Positions 63,053-64,000 of a stretch of 64,000 bases of DNA are shown piece after piece. The notes under the pieces were generated by a model. That model was not told where the DNA came from, searched no databases, and saw only the letters and a program-made list of their open reading frames with translations. Every line of letters begins with the position of its first letter. Positions within the stretch are counted from its first letter, which is position 1. The stretch lies in assembly GCA_009777715.1 (NCBI GenBank), contig WRLH01000009.1:1-64000 (forward strand). The letters are read 5' to 3'. Source of the DNA: Lachnospiraceae bacterium. GTDB lineage: Bacteria > Bacillota > Clostridia > Lachnospirales > Lachnospiraceae. Made by a program: the position numbers and the translations under genes.

Positions 63053-63921
63053 AGAAACAGAAAAAAATCGGCAAAATTATCTTTAATACTTTCTATTGGC
63101 TATTGTTTTTGGCAGTTGGCGCAATCTGGGGCGTAAAAGGCTGGCTTCTTAACTGGCGCGGCATTATCGGCATAATCATCCTGGTCGTATTCCTCGTGCT
63201 TTTGCTTGAGGCAATCAACAAAAAATGCTGGAAAGAGCCAGCAAAGGAAGAGGAAAAGCAAAGAAAAGAGCCGTGGCTAAAGATAATAACCCGGACAGCA
63301 ATGCAAGTAACAATGGGCGGTGCGTTTTCTTTTGGATTAATCAGTATCATCTTTTGCTTAATCGATGGCAATAATGAGGGAATTGTGTTATACATTGGCT
63401 GTATTGCCGTTTCGATTGTCCTTTATATTATCCTTTTAGCCGTCCGCCCGCTCCAGGAACAACAGGTAAAAGATGAAATTGACAAAACGAAAAAGGATTT
63501 TAAGAACTATGGCAAAGATGAGCGGCTGGAAGCCATCCAGCAAAAAGCCGGATTCATTACCCTTGGGGCAACCCTAATGCTCCTGCTTTCATTTGGCGCG
63601 GTCATTGCGGAATACCCGCCAGCCAACTACAACATCATTACCGTGGGCATATTAGGTATTTTCGGGATTGCGGTTCTTTTGTTTATGGTTTTACATGGCC
63701 TTTATAATGCGGAAAAGCTTGACGTAAATAAGAAAAATACGGCCGGTAAAAACTTAATCATTTTTATTGTCTGCTTAATTCCGCCAGCTTTACTGGCCGT
63801 TAAATGGATAATTGCCGGGCTTACAAGCATTGGCATTGCGTTTTTTGTGGTTTTCGTCTGCAATGCTATTAATGCAGCGTTTGAATTGTGGTATGTAAAA
63901 AAATACCCGCCTTTTGCTTAA
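63049..63921 (+). CDS. membrane protein cotranscribed with HTH regulator
   Basis: A 290-residue membrane protein with about eight helices in two groups and a cytoplasmic charged loop in between (KDEIDKTKKDFKNYGKDERLEAI). It resembles DUF2178/DUF3169-type proteins commonly paired with small XRE regulators. AGGAGGA precedes the ATG. It may sense membrane state for the regulator; that is inference. Confidence 0.65.
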   Translation: MKKQKKIGKIIFNTFYWLLFLAVGAIWGVKGWLLNWRGIIGIIILVVFLVLLLEAINKKCWKEPAKEEEKQRKEPWLKIITRTAMQVTMGGAFSFGLISIIFCLIDGNNEGIVLYIGCIAVSIVLYIILLAVRPLQEQQVKDEIDKTKKDFKNYGKDERLEAIQQKAGFITLGATLMLLLSFGAVIAEYPPANYNIITVGILGIFGIAVLLFMVLHGLYNAEKLDVNKKNTAGKNLIIFIVCLIPPALLAVKWIIAGLTSIGIAFFVVFVCNAINAAFELWYVKKYPPFA

Positions 63922-63973
63922 AGCAGTGAATTGGAAATAATTTAAAATTTGTTTAGAATAAAGGAGATTATAT

Positions 63974-64000
63974 ATGAACAAAAATAAAACTGAAGAAACT
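63974..64000 (+). CDS. start of a gene cut by the window edge
   Basis: AAGGAG is followed 7 bases on by ATG and nine codons (MNKNKTEET) to the end of the window. The protein cannot be named. It may be the third gene of the HTH operon. Confidence 0.55.

Noticed and set aside
1..64000. tRNA or rRNA genes
   Set aside because: None recognised by eye; a tRNAscan or covariance search would be decisive.

Overview
The window reads as chromosomal DNA from an anaerobic, fermentative Gram-positive bacterium of the Clostridia type. The evidence is a pyruvate formate-lyase operon, a complete six-gene Rnf complex, an anaerobic-type radical-SAM activase, an rpsF-ssb-rpsR / gdpP-rplI-dnaB cluster, RqcP, HU, an AgrC/AgrA-type two-component pair, an archaeal-type prolyl-tRNA synthetase and a small Clostridia-style SRP RNA. 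KatG is an oxygen-defence enzyme that is less expected here. Genus cannot be set from the sequence alone.

Layout. 0.1-1.6 kb: ECF sigma factor and zinc-finger anti-sigma (+). 1.75-4.3 kb: pyruvate formate-lyase in pieces (-): a large subunit without the glycyl-radical domain, a 65-residue Cys-tailed paralogue of the first half of that domain, and an 84-residue autonomous glycyl-radical subunit. 4.4-8.8 kb: an AT-rich accessory zone with an orphan 874-residue P-loop NTPase and decayed fragments (5'-truncated DUF1016 nuclease, GNAT tail, unknown tail). 8.8-17.2 kb: a plus-strand pectin/galacturonide operon (GH127, GH4 alpha-galacturonidase, tagaturonate reductase, frameshifted altronate dehydratase, unassigned glycosidase-like protein). 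17.2-17.8 kb: RqcP and HU. 18.0-23.1 kb: serine hydrolase, CPBP protease and AgrC/AgrA-like regulators, bounded by diverged direct repeats made from the 3' end of the next gene. 23.1-31.1 kb: PEGA lipoprotein plus the phosphate regulon pstSCAB-phoU-phoB-phoR, with a PstS whose two half-domains are in swapped order. 31.2-38.2 kb: rnfCDGEAB with its promoter, then a Gx-transporter protein, NusG-II protein and ApbE. 38.2-41.3 kb: CotS-like kinase, an ATPase/DUF4276 pair that resembles a two-gene defence module, and an acyltransferase remnant. 41.5-48.9 kb: cca, proS, a uridine-kinase-like protein, katG with a coupled DUF454 gene, nadE, a structured repeat and a 56-residue ferredoxin. 48.9-55.3 kb: MerR regulator, dnaB, rplI, gdpP, rpsR, ssb, rpsF and SRP RNA. 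55.4-61.7 kb: NrdG-type activase, tadA and a BMP-family nucleoside ABC transporter. 61.7-64 kb: DMT transporter, tandem repeats, an HTH/membrane-protein pair with apparent operators, and the start of another gene.

Working together: PFL yields acetyl-CoA and formate; Rnf couples ferredoxin oxidation to NAD reduction and ion pumping; ApbE flavinylates RnfG and RnfD; the pectin operon feeds galacturonate towards KDG; the pst-pho block handles phosphate scarcity. The most unusual signals are the three-part PFL with its Cys-tailed paralogue, the permuted PstS, the repeat-bounded regulatory island, the ATPase/DUF4276 pair and the orphan NTPase.
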